This document shows, in pieces, positions 9,471 through 17,499 of a DNA stretch of 64,000 nt. Under the pieces are notes generated by a model, which worked only from the letters and a program-made list of their open reading frames with translations, was not told where the DNA came from and searched no databases. Within the stretch, counting starts at the first letter, position 1. Each line of letters starts with the position of its first letter. A program made the position numbers and the translations under genes. The DNA is from JACJXW01 sp964418125. Lineage in GTDB: Bacteria > Bacteroidota > Bacteroidia > Chitinophagales > Saprospiraceae. The stretch is taken from positions 1-64,000 of the forward strand of contig CAYQKY010000021.1 of the NCBI GenBank assembly GCA_964418125.1, read 5' to 3'.

Positions 9471-10865
9471 TTGAAAACGCCCATTGCCTTTCAGTTACTC
9501 CGGATATTGTCCTCAACCGAACTGAACCAGCTGGAAACTTTTCTCTGCAGCCCGGCCTTCAACCGCCGGCCGGAAATGGCCCGCCTGCTGGCCTGGTGGC
9601 GGAAGAACCGCCATGAGAAGTTAGATAAAAAGAGGGCTATCCGGCAGGTGATGCCGGGGAAACCCTACCTCAGCCGGGACTGGTACCTGCTGCTGAGCCG
9701 TTTTACCAGGCTGGTGGAAAGTTTCCTGGTGTGGAAGGAACTGCAAAGCGACGAACTGGAACAGTACCCTCTGCTGTTGCGCAACCTGCGCCGCCGTCGC
9801 AAAGCGCACCTGTTCCAGCGCAGCATGGCGCAGGCGCGGGCCCTGCTCGACAACCACGGGCAGCACACCGCCCACCACCTCTACCGGGCTTATGACCTGG
9901 AACAAGAGTACTACGACTACATTGCCAGCCACAACCGGCAGGAGCCCACCAACCTGCAGGCGATGAGCGACCGCCTGGATGAGTTCTTCATCGCCGAAAA
10001 GCTCAAGCAGGCCTGCCTGGAGCACAGCCGCCGCATCGCCAGCCAGGAAGCTTACGATATTCATTTTCTGGAAGCGATAGAGCAACAGCTGCAGTTGCGG
10101 CCGGCCCTCCTCAACGTACCCGCTATAACGGTGTACCACGCCTGTTACCTGGCGGTCGTACGCGGGGGCGACAAAGCGGCATTTCAACGACTGCGCCGGG
10201 CCATGGAGGCCCATCGGCCGGGCTTCCCCCGGCAGGAGATCCGGGACCTCTACCTGCTGGCGATCAACTACTGCATCCGGGCGCTGAACCGGGGAGAGGA
10301 AGGCTTCGCACTGGAGGCTTTCTCCCTTTATGAACAGAGCCTGAAGCAGGGCTTCCTCCTCGAAGACGGGCACATCCCGGAAAGCACCTTCGGCAACATC
10401 GTCTCCCTGGGGCTCAAGCTCAACCGTTTTGAATGGGTGGAACACTTCATCCGGGAGCATGCCCGCTTTCTGCGCCCGGAGTTCCGGGAGGCCCTGCCCT
10501 CCTACACTGCCGCCAAGCTGGCCTATGAACTGGGTGAACTGGACAGGGCCCTGCAACTGCTGTCCACCGTAGAGGCCCGGCAGCCGTTCCTGTACTTCGG
10601 CGCCAAGACCCTCCAACTGAAGGTGTTCTATGAACTCGGCGAATGGGATGCGCTGGACAGCCTCCTGGAAAGCATGCGCGTCTATTTGCAGCGCCACACC
10701 GCCCTGGGCTACCACCGGGAACATTACCTGCTGCTGCTCCAGTTTGCCCGCCGCCTCCTGCAACTGCCTCCAACGGACAGGCAAGGCAGGGCAGTGTTGA
10801 AAGAAGAGGTCGAAGCGGCAAAAACCTTCCGGGAACGGGAATGGTTCCTGCGGCAATTGAAGTAA
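9471..10865 (+). CDS. Conserved-looking helical protein, unknown function
   Basis: 464 residues, rich in Leu, Arg, Glu and Ala, with regularly spaced helices reminiscent of tetratricopeptide-type solenoids (for example LAYELGELDRALQLLSTVEARQPFLYFGAKTLQLKVFYELGEWDALDSLL). There is no signal peptide, so it is probably cytoplasmic. The frame opens with TTG at 9471 (TTGAAAACGCCC). The next in-frame ATG is about 40 codons in and would remove the segment LNQLETFLCSPAFNRRPEM, which looks like a genuine N-terminal helix, so TTG is preferred. I do not recognise a named family. It is transcribed divergently from the large FG-GAP protein. Confidence 0.7.
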   Translation: MKTPIAFQLLRILSSTELNQLETFLCSPAFNRRPEMARLLAWWRKNRHEKLDKKRAIRQVMPGKPYLSRDWYLLLSRFTRLVESFLVWKELQSDELEQYPLLLRNLRRRRKAHLFQRSMAQARALLDNHGQHTAHHLYRAYDLEQEYYDYIASHNRQEPTNLQAMSDRLDEFFIAEKLKQACLEHSRRIASQEAYDIHFLEAIEQQLQLRPALLNVPAITVYHACYLAVVRGGDKAAFQRLRRAMEAHRPGFPRQEIRDLYLLAINYCIRALNRGEEGFALEAFSLYEQSLKQGFLLEDGHIPESTFGNIVSLGLKLNRFEWVEHFIREHARFLRPEFREALPSYTAAKLAYELGELDRALQLLSTVEARQPFLYFGAKTLQLKVFYELGEWDALDSLLESMRVYLQRHTALGYHREHYLLLLQFARRLLQLPPTDRQGRAVLKEEVEAAKTFREREWFLRQLK

Positions 10866-11211
10866 AAACCAGTGCGCCGGGAACGAAGTTCCGGGGTAGT
10901 TGTTAGTTGTTGGTTATTGTCCATCTGCAGCCTCTAATCCGTTGATTGCCAGCAAACAACCAACAAAGGCATTTGTTCCCGGCGGGAAAATAACTGCCCC
11001 GTTATTTAGTGCCAACAGCACTTGTGCGACTAGAGCGAATTAACTAACCGGGCAGTTTCGGCAGCCCATTTAGCCAGTTTTTCAGGGTTCTTTATTGCCC
11101 CGTTAATTCGTTCTGCCTGGGCCAGGTTGAATGCCAGGGAAAGAAAAAGTATCTTTGGTTTTTATTTTAAAGGTGCGCAACCTGAACCGCGAACATCAAA
11201 ATCATCCTGCC
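10866..11211. repeat. Intergenic region with word repeats and a dispersed 20-bp motif
   Basis: No gene seen. Positions about 10900-10970 hold GTTAGTTGTTGGTTATTG and, inverted, CAAACAACCAACAAA. Around 11024-11045 is GTGCGACTAGAGCGAATTAAC, which recurs in inverse orientation near 41568-41590 with one or two differences. GAATTAACTAACCGGGC and GCCCCGTTAATTCG (about 11036-11110) form an imperfect inverted repeat. Confidence 0.4.
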
Positions 11212-11667
11212 ATGCAAGACAAAACCTCCCGAGCCCAGAAGATCATCCAGTCCAACGCCCTGTTCGCCGCTGCGGGGGGCGCCATCCCCGTTCCCGTGCT
11301 GGACGTCGGGGCCGTCACCCTGGTGCAGCTCGATATGCTGAAGGCACTTTGTAAACTGCATGATGTAGACTACTCCGAGCTGCAGGGCAAGGCCATCATC
11401 ACCGCCCTGAGCGGCAGCATCATGGCGCGCATGTCGGCCAGCGTTTTCAAACTCATCCCCGGTATCGGGACGGTGCTGGGGGGCATCTCCATGGCGGCCT
11501 TCTCGGCAGCCAACACCTATAGCATAGGCCAGGTGTTCGACCACCTCCTGGACAAATACGGCTCCCTGGATAATTTTGACATCGAAGAGATCAGAAAGGT
11601 CTTCCAGGAAGAGTTCGAGAAGGGAAAGGCGTTTTTTGAGAAGAATAGACAGGATAGACAAGATTAA
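11212..11667 (+). CDS. DUF697/YcjF-like membrane-associated protein
   Basis: 151 residues from ATG 11212 (MQDKTSRAQK). An ATG 27 codons upstream is in frame but lies in poorly conserved-looking sequence. The body has two amphipathic or hydrophobic stretches typical of the DUF697 family: NALFAAAGGAIPVPVLDVGAVTLVQLDML and MSASVFKLIPGIGTVLGGISMAAFSAANTYSIGQVF. These are Gly/Ala-rich membrane-inserting helices found at the C-terminus of some bacterial GTPases and as free-standing proteins. No GTPase domain is present here. The C-terminus is acidic and charged (EEIRKVFQEEFEKGKAFFEKNRQD). Family assignment is by eye; the function of stand-alone members is unknown. Confidence 0.65.
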   Translation: MQDKTSRAQKIIQSNALFAAAGGAIPVPVLDVGAVTLVQLDMLKALCKLHDVDYSELQGKAIITALSGSIMARMSASVFKLIPGIGTVLGGISMAAFSAANTYSIGQVFDHLLDKYGSLDNFDIEEIRKVFQEEFEKGKAFFEKNRQDRQD

Positions 11668-11699
11668 CAGGATGGAACAAACTTGCCAATTCTTTTGCC

Positions 11700-13766
11700 A
11701 TGCGCCATTATTATTACATCTTTATCTTCTTGTTTTTCCATTCCACCCTACTCGCCCAGCCCAACCCCGCCAACATCACCATCGCCCGCGATGAATGGGG
11801 CGTGCCCCACATCTTCGCCCCGACGGACGCGGAAGTGGCCTACGGCTTCGCCTGGGCTACGGCGGAGGATGACTTCGAGACCCTGCAAAAGCAGGTGCTG
11901 CCGGTGAAAGGGCTGATGGGAAGGGTAACGGGCAAAGCCGGCGCCCGCCTCGATGTAGCCTTTCACCTCCTGGATGTAGAAACACTCGTAGACGAACGCT
12001 ATGAACAAAGCCTCTCCCCGGGCTTTCGCAAAGTGCTGGAAGGCTACGCCGCCGGCGTGAACGCCTACGCCGAGCGGCGCCCCAGAGAAGTGCTGCACCG
12101 AAAGCTGTTCCCCATCACCGGACAGGACATCATCAAAAGCTACATGCTGGGCATGGCCCTGATGTCGGGCATCGACCGCGAACTCGGTAATATCCTGGGC
12201 GGTAAATACAAGGCGCCGCCCCAGGAGCGGGGCTCCAACGCCTTTGCCATCGCCCCCAAAAAGACAGTGGACGGGCACACCTACCTGGCCATCAACTCGC
12301 ACCAGCCACTGGAGGGTATGTTCTCCTGGTATGAAGCGCACCTGTGCAGCGAAGAAGGTTGGAACATCCTGGGCGCCACCTTCCCCGGGGGAGTGACCAT
12401 CTTCCTTGGTACGAACCCGCACCTGGGCTGGGGCCACACCCTCAACTATCCCGACTTCGCCGATGTGTACGCCCTGGAGATGCACCCCACTGAAAAGGGG
12501 CTGTATCGTTTCGACGGAAAGTGGGAAAAACTCGAACCCTACCCCACCAGGGCGCGGATAAAGCTTCTGGGCTTACTGACGATCGGCGCCAAACAGAAAT
12601 TCTACAAGAGCAAATACGGCGTCACCTTTGAAACGCCCAACGGCTACTTCGCCCTGCGTTTCCCCGCCAACCGGAGCATCCGCGGCGCCGAGCAGTGGTA
12701 CCGCATGAACAAGGCCACCAACCTCGATGAATTCCGGGAAGCGCTGCGCCTGCAGGGCGTCACCTGCACCAATATTGTCTACGCCGATAAGGAAGGGCAC
12801 ATCTACTACATCAGCAACGGCCTGTTCCCGAAGCGCAACCCGCGGTATGACTGGCAGGCCCTTCTGCCAGGTGATACCTCCGCTACCTTGTGGGCCGGCG
12901 ATTACTACCCCATTGACAGCCTGCCCCAGGTACTCGATCCCGCCGCAGGCTATGTGTACAATTGTAACCACACGCCTTTTCTTTCCTCCGGTAAGGCTGA
13001 TAACCCACGGCCGGAAAGCTTTCCCAATACCATGGGCTTCCAGGGACTGGACGGCCTGACCAACCGCGGAGTCCGCCTTGGCGCTCTGCTGGAACAGGCC
13101 AGGCAGATCGACTACGAAGACCTTAAGAGGATCAAATACGACCAGGCGTACCATAACCCCATGAGCTCGGCACCCAAACTGGAGCCTATCTTCCATCTTG
13201 AGCCGGAAAAATACCCTGAGCTGGCGGAAAGCATCCAGTTGCTTCGGGATTGGGACCGCATCGCGGGCGAAGACAGCGAAGCCGCCTCCATCCTGTTACT
13301 GGCCTACTACTACCTGCTGGACAACCTGAAAAGCCGTAAAAGCTTCAAAACAGGGGATGAATTAGATGAGTCCAGGCTGATCGATGCCATCGCTCATGCC
13401 CGAAGCCACCTGCGGGAACACTTTGGCACAACTAAAGTCCCTCTGGGCCAACTCCAACGCCATACCCGCGGTGAGGTGGACCTGCCCTACGGTGGGGGCC
13501 CCGACGTGCTGGCCGCCGTCGGCAGCCGTCCTTACAAGGACGGCCGCCTGCGGGCCTACACCGGCGATTCCTACATCCAGATGGTGCGCTTTACCACCGA
13601 CGGGCCGATCATTGAAACCGTCAATGCGTACGGCGCTTCCGCCAAACCCGGCAACCCGCACTACACCAGCCAGATGGAGCTGTTCGTCAACCAGCAGCTC
13701 AAGCCGATGACGCTGGAGAAAGAGAGGGTGCTGGCGGAGGCGGTGAGGGTATATAGGCCCGGGTAG
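11700..13766 (+). CDS. Penicillin acylase family (Ntn hydrolase) protein
   Basis: 688 residues with a signal peptide (MRHYYYIFIFLFFHSTLLAQ). The family makes a precursor that is autocatalytically split into alpha and beta subunits, with the new N-terminal Ser of the beta chain as nucleophile. The split site is visible as ERG-Ser179-NAFAIAP, followed by NSHQPL as in acyl-homoserine-lactone and aculeacin acylases. The N-terminal IARDEWGVPHIFAPTDAEVAYGFAWATAEDDF is the family hallmark. Likely periplasmic, hydrolysing an amide-linked acyl group; the real substrate (AHL, lipopeptide, beta-lactam or other) cannot be deduced. It starts 32 nt after the DUF697-like gene. Its 3' end faces the MocR gene across a GTGTAAAAGTG palindrome. 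Confidence 0.88.
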   Translation: MRHYYYIFIFLFFHSTLLAQPNPANITIARDEWGVPHIFAPTDAEVAYGFAWATAEDDFETLQKQVLPVKGLMGRVTGKAGARLDVAFHLLDVETLVDERYEQSLSPGFRKVLEGYAAGVNAYAERRPREVLHRKLFPITGQDIIKSYMLGMALMSGIDRELGNILGGKYKAPPQERGSNAFAIAPKKTVDGHTYLAINSHQPLEGMFSWYEAHLCSEEGWNILGATFPGGVTIFLGTNPHLGWGHTLNYPDFADVYALEMHPTEKGLYRFDGKWEKLEPYPTRARIKLLGLLTIGAKQKFYKSKYGVTFETPNGYFALRFPANRSIRGAEQWYRMNKATNLDEFREALRLQGVTCTNIVYADKEGHIYYISNGLFPKRNPRYDWQALLPGDTSATLWAGDYYPIDSLPQVLDPAAGYVYNCNHTPFLSSGKADNPRPESFPNTMGFQGLDGLTNRGVRLGALLEQARQIDYEDLKRIKYDQAYHNPMSSAPKLEPIFHLEPEKYPELAESIQLLRDWDRIAGEDSEAASILLLAYYYLLDNLKSRKSFKTGDELDESRLIDAIAHARSHLREHFGTTKVPLGQLQRHTRGEVDLPYGGGPDVLAAVGSRPYKDGRLRAYTGDSYIQMVRFTTDGPIIETVNAYGASAKPGNPHYTSQMELFVNQQLKPMTLEKERVLAEAVRVYRPG

Positions 13767-13779
13767 GGGCGGAAAGCTT

Positions 13780-13858
13780 GTGTAAAAGTGGACAGGTGTA
13801 AATGTGTAAATGATCCGTGCACGCGTGCCACTGTTGGAACACTTTTACACCTTTACAC
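13780..13858. terminator. Convergent gene-end palindrome built of GTGTAAA words
   Basis: GTGTAAAAGTG (13780-13790) opposes CACTTTTACAC (13840-13850), and GTGTAAA (13804-13810) opposes TTTACAC (13852-13858). The site sits between the convergent acylase and MocR genes, so it may end transcription from both sides. There is no strong T-tract. Confidence 0.4.
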
Positions 13859-13868
13859 TTTAGCACTC

Positions 13869-15290
13869 CTACACCTTCACCAACCCTCCCAGCACCTGCA
13901 AGCTCCGTTCGATCTCCTCCGAATAGGGAGCTCCGTAGCTCAGGCGGATGTAATTGGAAAAACGCCCGTCGGAGCTAAACATCTGCCCCGGGGCTATGCT
14001 AATGTTGTGACGGATGGCCTGGCGGTACAGTTTGTAAGCATTGACATCCGGAGGAAGCTCCAGCCAGAGCGTATAGCCACCCTGCGGGCGGGTAACCCGT
14101 ACCCCTTCCGGGAAGTGATCGCTGATGGCCTGGGTATACCTCAGGCACTGGGTATGTAGGGCCTTACGCAGCCGGCGCATGTGCAGCCCGAAGCGGCCGG
14201 CGTCCAGAAAGCGGGCCATAGCGGCATGGGTGGGCGTGGCGGAAGTGACGGTATGGGCCAGCTTCTGCCGTAGCACCTGCTCGTGAAAGCGGCCGGGAAT
14301 GCACCAGCCGACGCGGTAGCCCGGCGCCAGCATCTTGGAAAAAGAAGAACAGTAGAGCACCAGCCCTTTCTCGTCGAAGTGCTTGCAGGCCAGGGGGCGG
14401 CTCTTGCCAAAGTAGAGCTCGCCGTAGATGTCGTCTTCGATGAGGGGGATGCCGCGCTGGGCAAGCATGCGCGCCAGGCGCTCCTTGCGTTCGTCGGGCA
14501 TGCAGGCGCCGGTGGGGTTGTTGAAATTGGGAACGAAGAGGCAGGCGGCGACGGGCACCCGCCCCAGAGCGCCTTCCAGGTAATCGAGATCGATGCCGCT
14601 TTCGGGGTGGACGGGCACTTCCAGGGCCTTCAGCCCGTGGCTGTGCAACACCATAGATACACCGAAATAACCGGGAGCCTCGATCACGACCGTATCGCCG
14701 GGCCGGGTGAGGGCCTGCAGGCAAAGCGACAGGGCCTCCATACAGCCCTGGGTAGTGATGACCTCATCCGGCGCCGCGCTGCCGCCCCAGTTGAAGGACA
14801 GGCGCGCCAGTTGCTGCCGCAGGCGGGGGTTGCCCTGAATATCGTCGTACTGGATGCAGCTGTTGGCGTCCTCGCGCAGGGCTTCCATCATCGACTTGTT
14901 GAGCTTGGCCTCGGGCAGGTGCTCCAGGGCGGGCGCCGCCACCGACAGGCGGACAATACCTGCTGAGGTCAGGTTGCGGTACACTTCCCGGATCATTTCG
15001 TCGACGCTGATGTCCTTCGGCGGCGGCGGCCGGCGCTCCACCAAGGGCGCCCGGGGCAGTTCCTGGGGCGAAAATCGCACGTAGTAGCCCGACTTGGGGC
15101 GCGCCTCCACCAGGCCCTTCTTCTCCAGTTCGCTGTAGGCCTTGAAGGCCGTGCTCATGCTGATGCCCTGTTCCTCGCTCAAAGCCCGCACAGAAGGCAG
15201 CTTATCGCCGGTGCGCAACACCCCGTTCCCGATCATCTCCTCCAGGCGCTCCGCCACCTGGCTGTACAGAAAGCCATTATTGCTGTCCAT
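13869..15290 (-). CDS. MocR-type GntR/aminotransferase transcriptional regulator
   Basis: 473 residues. An N-terminal GntR winged helix-turn-helix (residues 5-72: YSQVAERLEEMIGNGVLRTG then LPSVRALSEEQGISMSTAFKAYSEL) is fused to a fold-type I aminotransferase domain. The PLP-binding Lys is Lys319 in SSFSKMLAPGYRVGW; NPTGACMP (259-266) and EDDIYGEL are also typical. MocR proteins sense PLP or an amino-acid adduct and control vitamin B6, GABA, taurine or other genes. Two direct CATCTGTT repeats (15293-15300 and 15323-15330, 30 bp apart) lie just upstream and could be its own operator. The divergent acetyltransferase gene at 15481 is a possible target. The exact effector is unknown. Confidence 0.93.
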   Translation of the reverse strand: MDSNNGFLYSQVAERLEEMIGNGVLRTGDKLPSVRALSEEQGISMSTAFKAYSELEKKGLVEARPKSGYYVRFSPQELPRAPLVERRPPPPKDISVDEMIREVYRNLTSAGIVRLSVAAPALEHLPEAKLNKSMMEALREDANSCIQYDDIQGNPRLRQQLARLSFNWGGSAAPDEVITTQGCMEALSLCLQALTRPGDTVVIEAPGYFGVSMVLHSHGLKALEVPVHPESGIDLDYLEGALGRVPVAACLFVPNFNNPTGACMPDERKERLARMLAQRGIPLIEDDIYGELYFGKSRPLACKHFDEKGLVLYCSSFSKMLAPGYRVGWCIPGRFHEQVLRQKLAHTVTSATPTHAAMARFLDAGRFGLHMRRLRKALHTQCLRYTQAISDHFPEGVRVTRPQGGYTLWLELPPDVNAYKLYRQAIRHNISIAPGQMFSSDGRFSNYIRLSYGAPYSEEIERSLQVLGGLVKV

Positions 15291-15292
15291 AA

Positions 15293-15330
15293 CATCTGTT
15301 ATGCCTAAAAAACAAAAATCTGCATCTGTT
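15293..15330. promoter_or_regulatory. Possible MocR operator: two CATCTGTT direct repeats
   Basis: CATCTGTT occurs at 15293-15300 and again at 15323-15330, three helical turns apart, immediately upstream of the MocR start codon. Direct repeats on one helix face are typical of MocR binding sites. Only position and spacing support this. Confidence 0.3.
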
Positions 15331-15380
15331 TTGCTTTTTCAAATGTAGGGATATTTGTGGGGGAAAGCAAGAACGAAGTG

Positions 15381-15440
15381 GGAAGGGGGAAGGACGGGGA
15401 GCCAAATTGCGATTTCCGCCTTCCGCTTTCCACCTTGAAA
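15381..15440. repeat. Short fragment of the TTCCGACTTCCGC intergenic repeat family
   Basis: GGAGCCAAATTGCGATTTCCG followed by CCTTCCGCTTTCCACCTT matches the inner part of the copy at 55360-55498 (GGAGCCAAATTCCGACTTCCG). Both terminal sequences are missing, so this is a remnant. Confidence 0.4.
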
Positions 15441-15480
15441 TCACCCGGCATTTTTTGAGATCACCCAAAACTGGAACACC

Positions 15481-15963
15481 ATGTCACCTATTGAGATCCT
15501 CGGCTACCGCCCGGAGTGGCGGCATTATTTCGAACAGTTCAACAAAGCCTGGCTGGAAGAGTACTTCAGCGTAGAGCCCATCGACCGCTGGGTGCTCGAA
15601 AACCCGGAAGAGGCCATCCTGAAGGACGGAGGAACGATCCTCTTCGCCCGCCTGGAAGAGCGCATCATCGGGGCCGTCGCTCTGAAGTACAACGAGGACG
15701 GCGCCCTGGAGCTTATCAAGATGGCCGTCGACAAGCCCTACCGGGGGCGGGGAGCAGGCACAAAGCTTTGCCAGGCCGCCATCCGCCGGGCAACGGAAAT
15801 GGGCGCACCCAGGCTCATCCTCTATTCCCAAACCAAACTGCCGGCAGCCATTGCGATCTACCGCAAGCTGGGCTTCCGGGAAATTCCACTGGATCCGGGC
15901 GCTTATGAGCGGGCGAATATTAAGATGGAACTGGGGCTGAAGGCGGTGCGGCAAAGCGGTTGA
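15481..15963 (+). CDS. GNAT family N-acetyltransferase
   Basis: 160 residues. The acetyl-CoA-binding motif A of the GNAT fold is clear: LIKMAVDKPYRGRGAGTKLCQAA, with R-G-R-G-A-G matching the Q/RxxGxG/A pyrophosphate loop, preceded by a beta-4 strand (IIGAVALKYNEDGALEL). The C-terminal LILYSQTKLPAAIAIYRKLGFREI is the motif B region with the usual Y-x-K-x-G-F signature. The acceptor substrate is unknown. It is divergent from MocR, whose operator region it shares. Confidence 0.87.
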   Translation: MSPIEILGYRPEWRHYFEQFNKAWLEEYFSVEPIDRWVLENPEEAILKDGGTILFARLEERIIGAVALKYNEDGALELIKMAVDKPYRGRGAGTKLCQAAIRRATEMGAPRLILYSQTKLPAAIAIYRKLGFREIPLDPGAYERANIKMELGLKAVRQSG

Positions 15964-15985
15964 GTTGTTGAAGTCATAGGTATCT

Positions 15986-16128
15986 CAACCTGCCGGGTTT
16001 AAAGTAAGCCCCCGTAAGACCGAACCCGGCAGTGTTTATCGAAGACGTGCAGGGGCTTGACAGGAAGGCCTCTGACAAACGCTGCCGGGTTTAGCCACCC
16101 GTATTCTCCCCGCAAACCTGGCAGGTTG
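15986..16128. repeat. Nested inverted repeat with AACCTGCCGGGTTT arms
   Basis: The outer arms AACCTGCCGGGTTT (15987-16000) and AAACCTGGCAGGTT (16114-16127) pair with one mismatch. Inside, CTGCCGGGTT also opposes AACCCGGCAG (16023-16032), and a second CTGCCGGGTTTA starts at 16082. The element fills the gap between the acetyltransferase and ilvE genes. It has no coding potential and looks like a REP-type palindromic repeat or a structured leader. Confidence 0.55.
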
Positions 16129-16162
16129 AGCGGTTTCCAATAAAAAAATCAAATTCATATAT

Positions 16163-17233
16163 ATGCATACCACAACCAGCATTCCCATCCACCGCACCGC
16201 CGAGTCCCGCCTTCCGGGGCTGGACATCAACAACCTGCCCTTTGGCAAGGCGCCCACCGACCACCTCTTCATTGCCCGCTACGCCGGCGGAGAATGGAGG
16301 GAGGCCCGCATTGAGCCCTTCCGCAAGCTAACCCTCAGTCCTTTTGCCCTCTGTTTCCACTATGGGCAAACCGTATTCGAAGGCATGAAGGCTTTCCGCA
16401 TGGAAGATGGCAATATTTCCATATTCCGCCTGGAGAAGCACCACCAGCGCTTCAACCGCTCCCTGCACCGCATGGCCATGCCCGCCGTCCCCTACGAATT
16501 GTTCCGGGAAGGCCTGCGGCAACTCATCGAACTGGACCAGCAGTGGGCGCCCTCCGGGAAAGACACCTCCCTCTACATCCGCCCCTTCGTGATCGCCACC
16601 GAGGAACGGCTGGGCGTGAAGATCTCGGACGAGTATCTCTTCCTGATCGTTTGCACGCCGGTGGGCCCCTACTACGCACGGCCGCTGCGGGTGAAAGTAG
16701 AAACGGAGTTCATTCGGGCGGCGGACGGCGGCACGGGGTACGCCAAGTGCGGCGGGAACTACGGGGGCGCTTTTCTACCTACCCGAAAAGCGGTAGAAGC
16801 AGGCTACGATCAGGTGCTGTGGACGGACGCGCAAACCCGCGAGTTCCTCGAAGAATCAGGCACCATGAACGTCATTTTCATTATCGACGGCATTCTGATC
16901 ACCCCGTCGCTTGGCGACACCATCCTCGAAGGCGTCACCCGCGATTCCATCCTGCAGCTGGCCCGGGCCCGCGGGCTGGAAGTACAGGAGCGCAAGGTCA
17001 GCATCCGGGAGCTGGAGGCGGCCCTGCGGAGCGATACCCCGGTGGAAGCCTTCGGAGCGGGTACGGCGGCCGTGGTGGCGCCCATCGAGTCCATCGCGAT
17101 CGGGGAGGAAACCTATTCCTGTTATGTGAAGGAGGATGCGGTGATGCATTCGTTCAAAGCAGAGCTGCAGGCGATACGCACAGGTAAGGCGGAGGATGTG
17201 TGGGGGTGGAATGAGGTAGTCGGTGTCCGGTAG
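16163..17233 (+). CDS. ilvE: Branched-chain amino acid aminotransferase
   Basis: 356 residues, fold-type IV PLP enzyme. It catalyses the last step of Val, Leu and Ile synthesis, and the first step of their breakdown, using glutamate/2-oxoglutarate. The Schiff-base Lys is Lys195 in GYAKCGGNYGGAFLPTRKA; QTVFEGMKAF (69-78) and ESGTMNVIFI are further signatures, the last giving the Glu and backbone contacts to PLP. Length and layout match the eukaryotic/Bacteroidota long type of IlvE. It is preceded by the palindromic repeat at 15986-16128. I looked for a leader peptide rich in Ile, Leu or Val there and found none. Confidence 0.93.
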   Translation: MHTTTSIPIHRTAESRLPGLDINNLPFGKAPTDHLFIARYAGGEWREARIEPFRKLTLSPFALCFHYGQTVFEGMKAFRMEDGNISIFRLEKHHQRFNRSLHRMAMPAVPYELFREGLRQLIELDQQWAPSGKDTSLYIRPFVIATEERLGVKISDEYLFLIVCTPVGPYYARPLRVKVETEFIRAADGGTGYAKCGGNYGGAFLPTRKAVEAGYDQVLWTDAQTREFLEESGTMNVIFIIDGILITPSLGDTILEGVTRDSILQLARARGLEVQERKVSIRELEAALRSDTPVEAFGAGTAAVVAPIESIAIGEETYSCYVKEDAVMHSFKAELQAIRTGKAEDVWGWNEVVGVR

Positions 17234-17274
17234 GGGACGGCTGTTGGCGGTTTAGGCTTCTGAAAAATATAGAC

Positions 17275-17490
17275 ATGGAAATCACCGGCATCTCCTCCTT
17301 TCTCGACTATTACTCCAGCATCCGGGCGCGCACCGAGCGGCTCCTCTCTGTTGTGCCGCCCGACAAGCTGGAATATACTTACAAGGCCGGCAAATTCACC
17401 ATTGCCGATCAGATCCGGCATATTGCGGCCATCGAACGGTACATGTTCGGGGAGACGCTGGCCGGCAGGCCCAGCCGGTATAAGGCCTAA
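17275..17490 (+). pseudogene. Truncated DinB-family protein (N-terminal fragment)
   Basis: 71 residues matching the first helices of the DinB/YfiT-like four-helix bundle (FLDYYSSIRARTERLLSVVP, then IADQIRHIAAIERYMFGETL, with the metal-site-like His in IRHIAA). Family members are normally about 150-180 residues, so more than half is missing. The stop at 17488-17490 coincides with the 12-bp palindrome AGAGCATGCTCT (17490-17501), directly at the 3' end of the convergent glycosyltransferase gene. This suggests that a deletion or rearrangement removed the rest. It may still be expressed but is unlikely to be functional. Confidence 0.6.
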
Positions 17491-17499
17491 GAGCATGCT

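Noticed and set aside
15964..16162. Leader-peptide attenuator before ilvE
   Set aside because: A palindrome is present, but no short ORF enriched in Ile, Leu or Val precedes it and there is no T-tract.
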